A DNA stretch of 56,284 nucleotides from Candidatus Firestoneibacteriota bacterium (GTDB lineage Bacteria > Oederibacteriota > D2-FULL-39-29). The notes beneath the pieces are model-generated. The model was given only the letters and a program-made list of their open reading frames with translations. It searched no databases and had not been told where the DNA came from. Positions 7,396 through 15,387 of this stretch are shown here, in pieces. Position 1 is the first letter of the stretch. Each line of letters begins with the position of its first letter. Where the stretch lies: contig CAITEH010000066.1 of NCBI GenBank assembly GCA_903891415.1, positions 1 to 56,284 of the forward strand, in the 5' to 3' direction. The translations under genes were made by a program, and so were the position numbers.

Positions 7396-8592
7396 TCAGG
7401 TACGGTAATGCGCATTGATGCGGATGTAGCCTTCGGTCAGGTCACAGGTATAAACAGACGCGCTTTTTTTCCCGGAATGTAAGTTTATAGTTATAAGCAC
7501 CTCTTTACGCATCAGCAGGGCGTGAGCTTTTTTCCAGTTAAATTCGGCCTCAATACCACTTTTTACTATAGGCAGGCGCCCGATAAATATATCAACTTTA
7601 TTTTCTTTGAATTGCACACCGGAATTACCGATAGCCGAGAGTATGCGGCCCCAATTAGGGTCCCCGCCGTAAACCGCGGTCTTAAAGAGACTCGAGCAGG
7701 CGACCGCTTTGCCTATTTTGACAGCCGCTTCTTTTGTTACAGAGTTTTTAATACGTATTTCAATGAATTTTGAAGCGCCTTCGCCGTCCTTTACAATAGC
7801 TTTTGCAAGTTCCAGCATGACCAGCTTGAGCTTTTTATGGAATAGCTTATAATCACGGCCTTCGCGGGTTACGGGTTTATTACCCGCCATGCCGTTGGCA
7901 AGAATTACCGCGGTATCGTTGGTGCTGGTATCACCATCAACTGTAATTGTACTGAAAGTTTCTTTATTTATTTCCTTAAAGGCCTTATCAAGCAGCTTTT
8001 TAGAAATAGAAATATCTGTCAGGACAAAGCAAAGCATTGTTGCCATGTTGGGATGTATCATCCCCGAACCTTTTGCCATACCCATAAGCGAGCACTTTTT
8101 TCCGTTGATCTTGAATTCAACGAAAGAAGTTTTTTTGAAGGTATCCGTGGTCATAATTGCCTCGGCCGCGCCTGAAAGCCCGTCTTCACGAAGCATGTAG
8201 CTTGCCGTCTCTATGCCATCCAGAATATTTTCCATCGGCAAGGGAACACCTATCACACCGGTGGAACAAACTACTATTTCTTTTTTGCCGGAGGCCGTAA
8301 AAAAAGCCGCTTTTTCTGCCATGAGCAAGGCATCTTTCATGCCTTGACCGCCGGTACAGGCATTGGCATTTCCGCTGTTGGCAACAATAGTACTTATGGC
8401 ACCTTTTAATAAATTCTTTCCGGAAAGGATAACAGGCGCGGCTTTAACCTTATTTTGAGTAAAAACTGCGGAGGCAACCGCGGGGACCTCAGAATAGATA
8501 AGGGCGAGATCCTTTTTGTCAGAAGATTTCTTAATGCCGCAGTATACCGCGGCAGCCCTGAAACCTTTAACCGTGACTTGTTTATTTTTCAT
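7396..8592 (-). CDS. argJ: Arginine biosynthesis bifunctional protein ArgJ
   Basis: ArgJ transfers the acetyl group of N-acetylornithine to glutamate and, in bifunctional forms, also makes N-acetylglutamate from acetyl-CoA. The precursor is cut before a conserved Thr that becomes the nucleophile; here it is Thr185 in PNMATMLCF. Other family motifs are NSGNANACTGGQG (72-84) and CSTGVIG (109-115, oxyanion hole). Length of 398 residues is typical. Its ATG overlaps the argC stop (ATGA), so the two form an operon. argB and argD are not in the window. Confidence 0.95.
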   Translation of the reverse strand: MKNKQVTVKGFRAAAVYCGIKKSSDKKDLALIYSEVPAVASAVFTQNKVKAAPVILSGKNLLKGAISTIVANSGNANACTGGQGMKDALLMAEKAAFFTASGKKEIVVCSTGVIGVPLPMENILDGIETASYMLREDGLSGAAEAIMTTDTFKKTSFVEFKINGKKCSLMGMAKGSGMIHPNMATMLCFVLTDISISKKLLDKAFKEINKETFSTITVDGDTSTNDTAVILANGMAGNKPVTREGRDYKLFHKKLKLVMLELAKAIVKDGEGASKFIEIRIKNSVTKEAAVKIGKAVACSSLFKTAVYGGDPNWGRILSAIGNSGVQFKENKVDIFIGRLPIVKSGIEAEFNWKKAHALLMRKEVLITINLHSGKKSASVYTCDLTEGYIRINAHYRT

Positions 8593-9629
8593 GCCATTAA
8601 CCCGATATTCTCCAGGGCAGCCTGTTCTTCAAATCCAAACATAAGGTTCATATTCTGTACCGCCTGGCCGGAAGCACCTTTGACAAGGTTATCTATTGCA
8701 GAAACTACCAGCAAGCGGCCGGTACTGTTATCTGCTTTTAAACCGATATCACAATAGTTTGAGCCGGTAACATACCTGGTCTCGGGCAATTGCCCTTCAG
8801 GCAGAACACGGACGAATTTTTCACCTGAAAAAGCGGCTTTATAGATACTGACAGCTTCCGCAGTGTTTAGTTTTTTCTTCAGTATGAAACTGATAGTTGA
8901 AAGAATACCGCGGTTTACCGGCGCAAGATGCGGGTTAAAGCTTACCTTTACACCGGGATTGCCGCTTCCCATTATTATACCCATTTCGATCTCCGGAGTA
9001 TGCTGGTGCGAGGCAAGTTTGTATGCTTTCAAATTCTCATCAATTTCAGAAAACTGCAATTCCACCTTGGCTTTACGGCCGGCTCCGGAAACCCCGGAAA
9101 TAGAATTTACTGTTATCAGGGAAGCATCAACAAGCTTTGCCTTAACTGCCGGAAAAGCTCCAAGAATTATCCCGGTCGGATAGCAGCCAGGATTGGCGAC
9201 AAAAGAAGAACCCTTTATTGCATTCCGGTTTATCTCCGGCAGCCCGTAAACGCATTTCCTTAAAAGAGCAGGTTGAGTATGTTTTGCACTATACCAATGT
9301 TCATAAACCTTTTTATCCTTTAAACGAAAATCTGCGCTTAAATCTATAACCTTTTTACCTGTTTTCAGGATCTTAGCTGCCGCTGACATTGATTTTGTGT
9401 GAGGCAGGCATAGAAATACTACGTCGCTCGCCGCCGCCGCCTTCCCCGGCTCAAAAGGAACCAGTATTTTATCCGAATTAAAAAAAGGCAGCGCTTTTTT
9501 TACGGTAAGGCCGGCATAAGACTCAGAAGTGAGTAATGCCAGTTCTACATTAGGGTGCGCCGAGAGAATACGTATTAACTCGATACCCGAATACCCTGTG
9601 GCGCCTGCTATGGATGCTTTGATCTTCAT
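8589..9629 (-). CDS. argC: N-acetyl-gamma-glutamyl-phosphate reductase
   Basis: ArgC reduces N-acetylglutamyl phosphate with NADPH in arginine synthesis. The 346-residue product has the Rossmann motif GATGYSG (9-15), catalytic Cys149 in NPGCYPTG and the HQHTPEIE segment near 210. The start at 9629 is preferred over an ATG 27 nt upstream because GGAG sits 5 nt before it and the protein then begins directly with the Rossmann strand. It lies 10 bp after the SurA-like gene and overlaps argJ. Confidence 0.95.
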   Translation of the reverse strand: MKIKASIAGATGYSGIELIRILSAHPNVELALLTSESYAGLTVKKALPFFNSDKILVPFEPGKAAAASDVVFLCLPHTKSMSAAAKILKTGKKVIDLSADFRLKDKKVYEHWYSAKHTQPALLRKCVYGLPEINRNAIKGSSFVANPGCYPTGIILGAFPAVKAKLVDASLITVNSISGVSGAGRKAKVELQFSEIDENLKAYKLASHQHTPEIEMGIIMGSGNPGVKVSFNPHLAPVNRGILSTISFILKKKLNTAEAVSIYKAAFSGEKFVRVLPEGQLPETRYVTGSNYCDIGLKADNSTGRLLVVSAIDNLVKGASGQAVQNMNLMFGFEEQAALENIGLMA

Positions 9630-9639
9630 ACATACTCCA

Positions 9640-10626
9640 TTACTTGAATTCTTCAAGTTTAATATTAATGACTGATTTCTCCTTTATTTTTTTGATGAAC
9701 TCGTCGTACTTGACCTTAAATTTTTCTTCCAGAGCCATTCTCTGGGCAACTTCCCGCACAGAAATCTTTTTCCCGTCTTTATCGGTTATCTCGTCTGCAA
9801 GAGAATACTGCTTGCCGGCAGTTTTCCCTGTTACTTTCAAAATACAAAATCCGCCGGGGATCTTTACTGCCCCGCTTATGTCGCCTATATTAATTTTGAA
9901 AGGTTCCATACCCAGCGAAGGCATATCACCGGGCTTTATTGTTCCCAGGGCCCCGCCGTCTTCTTTTGCCGTTGCAGTTTCAGAATATTTTTTCGCCGCG
10001 GCCTCAAAAGCCAGCCCGTCTTTAAGTTCTTTAATAATGTTTTCTGTTTTTTTCAACGCGTCGGTTTCTGAAATTCCGGCACCGGATTTAATAAAAATAT
10101 AATACAACTCCACCTTGTCCTCTTCTCTGAACTTTCCTATATTCTTTTCGTAGACCCCCTGGTAGTCCTTAATTTCCACCTTAATATCTTTCCGGACAGC
10201 CTCCGCAATAAGCCGCTGCGCCAGCATGGAGTCTTTTATCATTTCGCGGTATTCCGGTTCGGTGAGGCCTTCTTTTTTTAATTGTTCCGCAAATACCCCG
10301 GCCCCGCCGATACTTTTTTTCGCATTTTCAACAGCATTTTCAATTTCTCTTTTTCCTACCTCAATATTGCGGTTCCTGGCCTCCTGAAGCAAGAGCTTAT
10401 TTTCCAGAAGCTGATTAAATATCTCTTTTCGTGCCTTTTTAAGTTCCTCCTGAGGAACATTTATTCCCGCGCGCATGGCAAATTTTACAAAAACAGCGTT
10501 AAATTCCGAAAGAGAAAGCATTTCTTCATTTACGGTAGCAATAACTTTATCAATGACCTCCGGCACAGCTCCGGCCGGCTGAAACAACCCTAACAATGCA
10601 AGAAAAACAACTACATAGTTTTTCAC
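9640..10626 (-). CDS. SurA-like periplasmic peptidyl-prolyl isomerase
   Basis: This 328-residue protein has an N-terminal signal peptide (about 1-20, ending near PAGA), a SurA N-terminal helical domain (about 24-140) and one parvulin/PpiC rotamase domain (about 160-265, with the EDGGALGTIKPGDM signature). Such proteins chaperone outer-membrane or secreted proteins in the periplasm, supporting a two-membrane envelope. E. coli SurA has two parvulin domains; this one has a single copy, like PrsA or short SurA forms. It begins with GTG. A good promoter lies about 110 nt upstream. Confidence 0.85.
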   Translation of the reverse strand: MKNYVVVFLALLGLFQPAGAVPEVIDKVIATVNEEMLSLSEFNAVFVKFAMRAGINVPQEELKKARKEIFNQLLENKLLLQEARNRNIEVGKREIENAVENAKKSIGGAGVFAEQLKKEGLTEPEYREMIKDSMLAQRLIAEAVRKDIKVEIKDYQGVYEKNIGKFREEDKVELYYIFIKSGAGISETDALKKTENIIKELKDGLAFEAAAKKYSETATAKEDGGALGTIKPGDMPSLGMEPFKINIGDISGAVKIPGGFCILKVTGKTAGKQYSLADEITDKDGKKISVREVAQRMALEEKFKVKYDEFIKKIKEKSVINIKLEEFK

Positions 10627-10737
10627 CTAAATACCCCCGAAAGTCCCTTGCTTTAACAGTCTTTCATTATTCTTAGCAAGTTCCTTTATACAATAAAAAC
10701 AAATATCTCCTTAACCAGTATTTTGAATCTTAGGTGT

Positions 10738-10766
10738 ATTATATCAGATAAAACCGGAAATTTCAG
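10738..10766 (-). promoter_or_regulatory. Sigma70-type promoter upstream of the SurA-like gene and argCJ
   Basis: On the minus strand CTGAAA (10761-10766) and a perfect TATAAT (10738-10743) are separated by 17 bp. The predicted transcript has a leader of roughly 105 nt before the GTG start at 10626 and would run through argC and argJ. Confidence 0.65.
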
Positions 10767-10803
10767 CTTGAAAAATATTCAGCCGGCCTCAGGTAACTGC
10801 CTG

Positions 10804-11649
10804 TCAGGATACTTTTCGTTTCCCGGCGGCTCTTGCAAACGCAATATTTCCGGCATCAGCCCCTTCCGGTTCTTTAGGGGTCTCAAGAATAAAAGCAAGT
10901 TCATTAAGTTTCGGGTGTTTTATAATCGCAGTTATTCCTTCCAAGCCAAGTTTTCCCTGTCCCAGGTGCTCGTGCCGGTCCAGCCCGCTTAGAAGGTCTC
11001 CTTTGGAATCATTTAAATGGACGATTTTGATCCTGCCCGTCCCCGCTTCGGCTTCTACCTCCAAGAGGCAGTCATCACAGGCCTTTTTATTCCTAAGATC
11101 ATAACCGGCGGCAAAAGCATGACAGGTATCCAGCGTTATCCCAAAACGCTTCCCGCTTTCCTTTGCCAGAAAAGCAAGATCTTTAAAGACCCCGCCGGGC
11201 GTATCCCGTTTAGCCGAATTCTCAAAAAGGATCATTATTTTACCGGTGCCGGACAAGCGCAAAGCTCTTTTCACGGCGGCCAGGATAGCGGCAAGCGCTT
11301 CTTTCTTATTGCAAGTCCCGCAACTACCGACATGGGTTGTAATAAAATCAGCACCAAGTTCTTCAGCTCTTTTTATTTCAAGCGCAAAAGTATTTATTGA
11401 GCGTTCCAACAAAACAGCATTCTGAGACGCCAAATTAATAAGATAACTTGTATGAACCACCACCGGATACATTTTTTTTGAAATAACGGTCTTTTTAAAT
11501 ATTTCAACCGCTTCAGGAGCAAGAGGAACTGCCTCCCAGCTGCGCGGGCTTTTGGAAAATATTTGAAAAGTAGAACACCCCAGGCCGGCGGCTTCCAGAG
11601 GGGCATTCACAAAACCGCCGGCTATAGAGGCATGGATACCTATATTCAT
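10804..11649 (-). CDS. nfo: Endonuclease IV (AP endonuclease)
   Basis: Nfo cuts DNA at abasic sites using three zinc ions bound in a TIM barrel. The 281-residue protein has the family series VVHTSYLINLAS, THVGSCG, ILFENSA, GITLDTCHAFAAGYD and KIVHLNDSKGDLLSGLDRHE, which supply the His, Glu and Asp ligands, and ends with the FILETP strand. Length is typical. It stands between the GT2 gene and the SurA-like gene and is probably a housekeeping repair gene. Confidence 0.95.
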   Translation of the reverse strand: MNIGIHASIAGGFVNAPLEAAGLGCSTFQIFSKSPRSWEAVPLAPEAVEIFKKTVISKKMYPVVVHTSYLINLASQNAVLLERSINTFALEIKRAEELGADFITTHVGSCGTCNKKEALAAILAAVKRALRLSGTGKIMILFENSAKRDTPGGVFKDLAFLAKESGKRFGITLDTCHAFAAGYDLRNKKACDDCLLEVEAEAGTGRIKIVHLNDSKGDLLSGLDRHEHLGQGKLGLEGITAIIKHPKLNELAFILETPKEPEGADAGNIAFARAAGKRKVS

Positions 11650-11684
11650 AAATACCGCCTTTAACCTGACTTATTTTGCACTCA

Positions 11685-12434
11685 TTAATATTTATAATTC
11701 CTGTTATATTTGTCCAGTTTTACGTTGCGTCTTATTTTCAAGAGATCTTCCGCTACCGCGCGAAAATGCCGGGTAGGAGAAAGAGTACTTCTGGTATCAT
11801 CTATCCAGGTAACAGGCATTTCTTTTATTTTATATCCAAGCGCCCCGGCAATAACCAAAACCTCAACATCAAAAACAAAACCCAGGATAGTCAGGCGGGA
11901 AAAAATTTCAGCGGCAGCTTTAGAGCTGAACGCTTTAAACCCGCATTGCGTATCCTTTATATCGCGAAGAAGTATGAGCCTTCTCGCCAGATGAAATAGT
12001 ATGCTGAAAAATCTGCGAACCGGAGGCTGCTGCCCCCGGATATTGGCACCTTTAACTTTTCTTGAGGCAATAACTACCTCAAACCCTTCTTTTAAATAGA
12101 CCAGCGCCTTTCCAATCTCTTCCGGAGGAGTTGAAAGGTCGGCATCAGTGAAAAAGCGATAAAAGCCGGTGGCTTCTTGCATTCCCTGTTTTACAGCAAA
12201 GCCTTTTCCGGTATTTTTTTCGTTCCTTATAAGCCTGAGCGCAGGTTCGGTCAAAGCAAGAGTTTTTACAATGCCGGCGGTAGTATCAACGCTCCCGTCA
12301 TCCACGATAATAATTTCATAATAAAGCCCAAGCGTATTAAGATAATCCTTAAGCAGGCTTATAGAACGGGAGATCCGTTTCTCTTCATTATAGGCCGGTA
12401 TTATTATAGAGAGATCTTTCTTTCCCATATCCAT
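11685..12434 (-). CDS. GT2 glycosyltransferase, dolichyl/undecaprenyl-phosphate sugar synthase type
   Basis: The 249-residue protein is a GT-A fold family 2 enzyme: IIPAYNEEKRI near the start, DDGS (45-48), NTGKGFAVKQGM (74-85) and the metal-binding TDADLS (96-101). The pattern matches ALG5/DPM-like enzymes that load a sugar from a nucleotide donor onto a polyprenyl phosphate. No membrane span is evident. It overlaps the YfhO-type gene upstream by 31 bp. In Bacillus and Listeria such GT2 proteins work with YfhO, which moves the lipid-linked sugar onto a surface polymer outside the membrane; I infer a similar partnership here. Confidence 0.85.
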   Translation of the reverse strand: MDMGKKDLSIIIPAYNEEKRISRSISLLKDYLNTLGLYYEIIIVDDGSVDTTAGIVKTLALTEPALRLIRNEKNTGKGFAVKQGMQEATGFYRFFTDADLSTPPEEIGKALVYLKEGFEVVIASRKVKGANIRGQQPPVRRFFSILFHLARRLILLRDIKDTQCGFKAFSSKAAAEIFSRLTILGFVFDVEVLVIAGALGYKIKEMPVTWIDDTRSTLSPTRHFRAVAEDLLKIRRNVKLDKYNRNYKY

Positions 12435-14746
12435 ACAGAGATCAGCAGGAAAAAGCCAAGGGTTGCCAGAGTTACGGCAACACCCGCTCTAAACGCCAAC
12501 GGCTTGTAAACCATCTCGACCGTATGCTTTCCTGCCGGAACTATCACCCCCCTGAACATATAATTTGTTTTTAGGATCTTTGTTTCCACCCCGTCAAGTT
12601 CCGCCTGCCAACCGGGATAATAAGAATCAGAAAGTATACAAAGGCCTTTAACGGCAGCATTTACTTTTATTGTTACCCTGTCAGCTGAAGAATATATAAC
12701 TCCGGTTTGCTCAGCTTTCAGGCTGCTTTCCGGTAAAAGAGGAGCATTTGCGTCCTCGACCACGCCATACTGTAAAGGCATAAAATCTCCGGCAGTTACT
12801 TTTCTAAAAGCCGCTGCGGGATCGGTTTCTTTCAGGATATTATAAACAATGCAGGCTCTGGGCAGAACATTCTTGTTCTCATAGATAAAAATACCGTCAA
12901 GTTTAGTTCTTAATACCAGGCCTTTTTCAATGATAGTCCTGCTTGAGAGGCAATATTTTACATTAAAAATATTCAGCAGCGGTGTTTCAAAAGCAGTTCT
13001 TTGAGTGGAGAAACGGTAGGCCAGGATATCCTGCTGTTTTAGGCGCATAGGATCGTAAACATTGAAACATTCTATCCCGCAAAACATCGAATAATCATCA
13101 TGCATGATATTTTTTATGTCATGCAGGTAGTCCTTATAGGGAACCCCGTTTTCGAGGGCCCGTGGATTCTCATATTGCCGGGAAAAAGCAGAATACGTGC
13201 CCGGGCTGGTTGCAATGCGAAAAGCGGAGTTATCCGTTCTTAAATATTTTTCAACAGCAGAGCGGGAAAATACTTCTTCGACGCGGGCCAGCGGCAGGAG
13301 CCCGCCGGTATTAATATAAAGATCCAGTATTAGCAGCGCAGAAACAAAACCTGTGAAAACTCCGGGCCTTATCTTTTTGAGGGCGGCAAGATAGAATAAA
13401 CCGGCAAGGGCTAAAAGCAGTGCACCGGCCGTAATAAGCGCGTTGTTGGTGACACTGCACCGTACCGGATCTGCGCTTATTTTAAAACTATTCATATAAA
13501 TATAGCTGCCTGCCGTAACCAGCAGTAATAAAATTGAGCTGATCATTACGGCGGGAATAAACATCCTGCTTTTAAGATTTAGAGCAACTTTATCAAGGAG
13601 CAGCCCGCTTAATACCGCGAACGCAAAAACCGTCCCATACATAGCCACAGCGGGATATCTTATCATTCTGAAAGGCAAAAAATACTTGTATAACAGGCCG
13701 TAAACAAAACCGTAGCGTCCCAAAGCAATAACAAAAAAGAGGGCCGCAAGCGCCGAGAAGAAAATGACAGCCTGCTTTGTTCCTTTATTAAGTAGTTGCT
13801 TCTGTTTCAGGAAAAAAATCATTGAAAATAATAAAAGCAGTACAACAGGAATCCCGCAGTAAAAACTACTAGTCCAGAACTGGTCTGAACCATAATAAGC
13901 CGATGCCGAAGGATTACCCCAGAAAAAAGGGGTCAAGAAGTTTATCAGCTTAAAAGGATGTAATGACCACCTGGACGCCAGCTCGATATCTATCCCCGTC
14001 TTTCTTACAGAATGCATTACGAACTCTAAAAACGGCAGGAGCTGCACTGCTGAAAGCAGTAAAGACAGGACACACGCGCCGGCAAAGTACCCGAAAAATC
14101 TTCCCATTTTCTTTTTTATGGAGATGCCGTACCAGAGAACAAATGCTGATAAAATGAGCAGGTTATAAAAATAAATTTGAGCACCACCGGCTAAAAGCGG
14201 CATAGTTAGAGCAAAAACTGCTAAAGAAAAATACTTAAACCTGCAGTTATCAGCAAATCTTTTTAAAAAGAACATTATCAAGGGCAGCCACACAGAAGCT
14301 GCAAGTATACTCCAGAATTCCACACGGCTGATCAGGTAACCGTTAAAACTAAATACCAGCGCGGCAAAAAAAGCACTGCTGGTTTTTACCCGGAAATCCC
14401 TTAACAGAAAAAACATACCAAAACCCGCAATAATAATATTAGTAATTATGAAAAGTTTGACGGCCAGAGCTAAAGGCAGAAAATAAAAGAAAAGTTTTAA
14501 CGGATAGAAAACGGCAGATTGAAGATTACCGATAAAAGGCGTGCCGCAACCGGAATAATTATTCCAGAGCGGCATCAAACCGCTTCTTATTGAATTATCG
14601 GCAAAAGCTTGCCAGGGGTAAAATTGGAGAAGCGTATCCCGGTAGAAAGGTATTTTATCAAAAAACACCATCTCTCCCCAAAAAAACACGGCCAAAATAA
14701 TAAAAAACACAAGGGAAGCTGCCGGAATTCCCGGCCGCTCGCTCAC
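12404..14746 (-). CDS. YfhO-type multi-pass membrane glycosyltransferase (copy 1)
   Basis: This 780-residue protein has about 12 membrane spans and a C-terminal extracytoplasmic beta domain containing SYYPGWQAELDG, a hallmark of the YfhO family. The first loop carries FYRD (Asp37, the likely GT-C catalytic position) followed by PLWNNYSGCGTPF and LQS. YfhO proteins are GT-C enzymes that use polyprenyl-linked sugars outside the cell membrane. It starts with GTG overlapping the TPR gene stop by 4 bp, and its end overlaps the GT2 gene. Copy 2 is at 15332-17749 and shares the same motifs but is clearly diverged. Confidence 0.82.
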   Translation of the reverse strand: MSERPGIPAASLVFFIILAVFFWGEMVFFDKIPFYRDTLLQFYPWQAFADNSIRSGLMPLWNNYSGCGTPFIGNLQSAVFYPLKLFFYFLPLALAVKLFIITNIIIAGFGMFFLLRDFRVKTSSAFFAALVFSFNGYLISRVEFWSILAASVWLPLIMFFLKRFADNCRFKYFSLAVFALTMPLLAGGAQIYFYNLLILSAFVLWYGISIKKKMGRFFGYFAGACVLSLLLSAVQLLPFLEFVMHSVRKTGIDIELASRWSLHPFKLINFLTPFFWGNPSASAYYGSDQFWTSSFYCGIPVVLLLLFSMIFFLKQKQLLNKGTKQAVIFFSALAALFFVIALGRYGFVYGLLYKYFLPFRMIRYPAVAMYGTVFAFAVLSGLLLDKVALNLKSRMFIPAVMISSILLLLVTAGSYIYMNSFKISADPVRCSVTNNALITAGALLLALAGLFYLAALKKIRPGVFTGFVSALLILDLYINTGGLLPLARVEEVFSRSAVEKYLRTDNSAFRIATSPGTYSAFSRQYENPRALENGVPYKDYLHDIKNIMHDDYSMFCGIECFNVYDPMRLKQQDILAYRFSTQRTAFETPLLNIFNVKYCLSSRTIIEKGLVLRTKLDGIFIYENKNVLPRACIVYNILKETDPAAAFRKVTAGDFMPLQYGVVEDANAPLLPESSLKAEQTGVIYSSADRVTIKVNAAVKGLCILSDSYYPGWQAELDGVETKILKTNYMFRGVIVPAGKHTVEMVYKPLAFRAGVAVTLATLGFFLLISVWIWERKISL

Positions 14747-15387
14747 AGTTCTTTCTCCAGGTTCTGGAGGGCCTCTTGTATTTCTTTGAGGTTTTCTTGA
14801 AGGGCTTGAATAGTCTTTGTGATCTTCTGCCGTTTTTTAAGAAAATCCTGGTATTGTTCGTCCTTTTTCTTTCTAAGTTCTTTAAGCCTATTGTTTACTT
14901 TTTCATCAAGTGGATTATCAAGCGCAATGCGCTCATAAATTGAAATGGCATCATCTACCAAGCCCTGCGTGACATAGATCTCTGCCACCGTTGAGGTTTC
15001 CATATTGCCTTTTTTTTCTTCTTTTACTTCTGACCGGCTAAGTTGTTCTCTGAGCTTATCTGCTTCCAAAGTATTCCCTTCAGCGCGCAAGATATTTTCT
15101 AAAATGGTATTTGCCGCAGGGTTCAGCGGCTCCACTGAAGTAACTTTTTCAAGTTCCTGCTTCGCCTCACTGGCCCTGCCCTTTTCAACGAGAATACGTG
15201 AAGCTAAGATACGGGCAGGCATATATCCGGGATGCTTTTCCAGCCCGGAAAAAGTCAGAGAAAGTGCTTCCTCTTTTAACCCTGCCTTATAGTAAAGTTC
15301 AGCAAGTTCAAGGAATACCTCGCTCTCCGGTTCATTTAATAACCGCCTTGTCGCGCTTTCTATATCCTGTTTGAGTTTCTCGTCCAT
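14743..15387 (-). CDS. TPR-repeat protein
   Basis: This 214-residue protein has tetratricopeptide helices over about residues 15-165 (for example LELAELYYKAGLKEEAL, and TVAEIYVTQGLVDDAI later). A charged coiled coil fills the last 45 residues. There is no signal peptide or membrane span, so it is likely a cytoplasmic scaffold. It sits between two YfhO-type genes and overlaps both: 56 bp with the upstream copy and 4 bp with the downstream one. A role as adaptor for the two membrane enzymes is an inference from position only. No clear Shine-Dalgarno precedes the ATG at 15387. Confidence 0.75.
   Translation of the reverse strand: MDEKLKQDIESATRRLLNEPESEVFLELAELYYKAGLKEEALSLTFSGLEKHPGYMPARILASRILVEKGRASEAKQELEKVTSVEPLNPAANTILENILRAEGNTLEADKLREQLSRSEVKEEKKGNMETSTVAEIYVTQGLVDDAISIYERIALDNPLDEKVNNRLKELRKKKDEQYQDFLKKRQKITKTIQALQENLKEIQEALQNLEKEL

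Noticed and set aside
9644-10102. Plus-strand reading frame opposite the SurA-like gene
   Set aside because: It mirrors the coding strand and reads as Ser- and Phe-rich noise.
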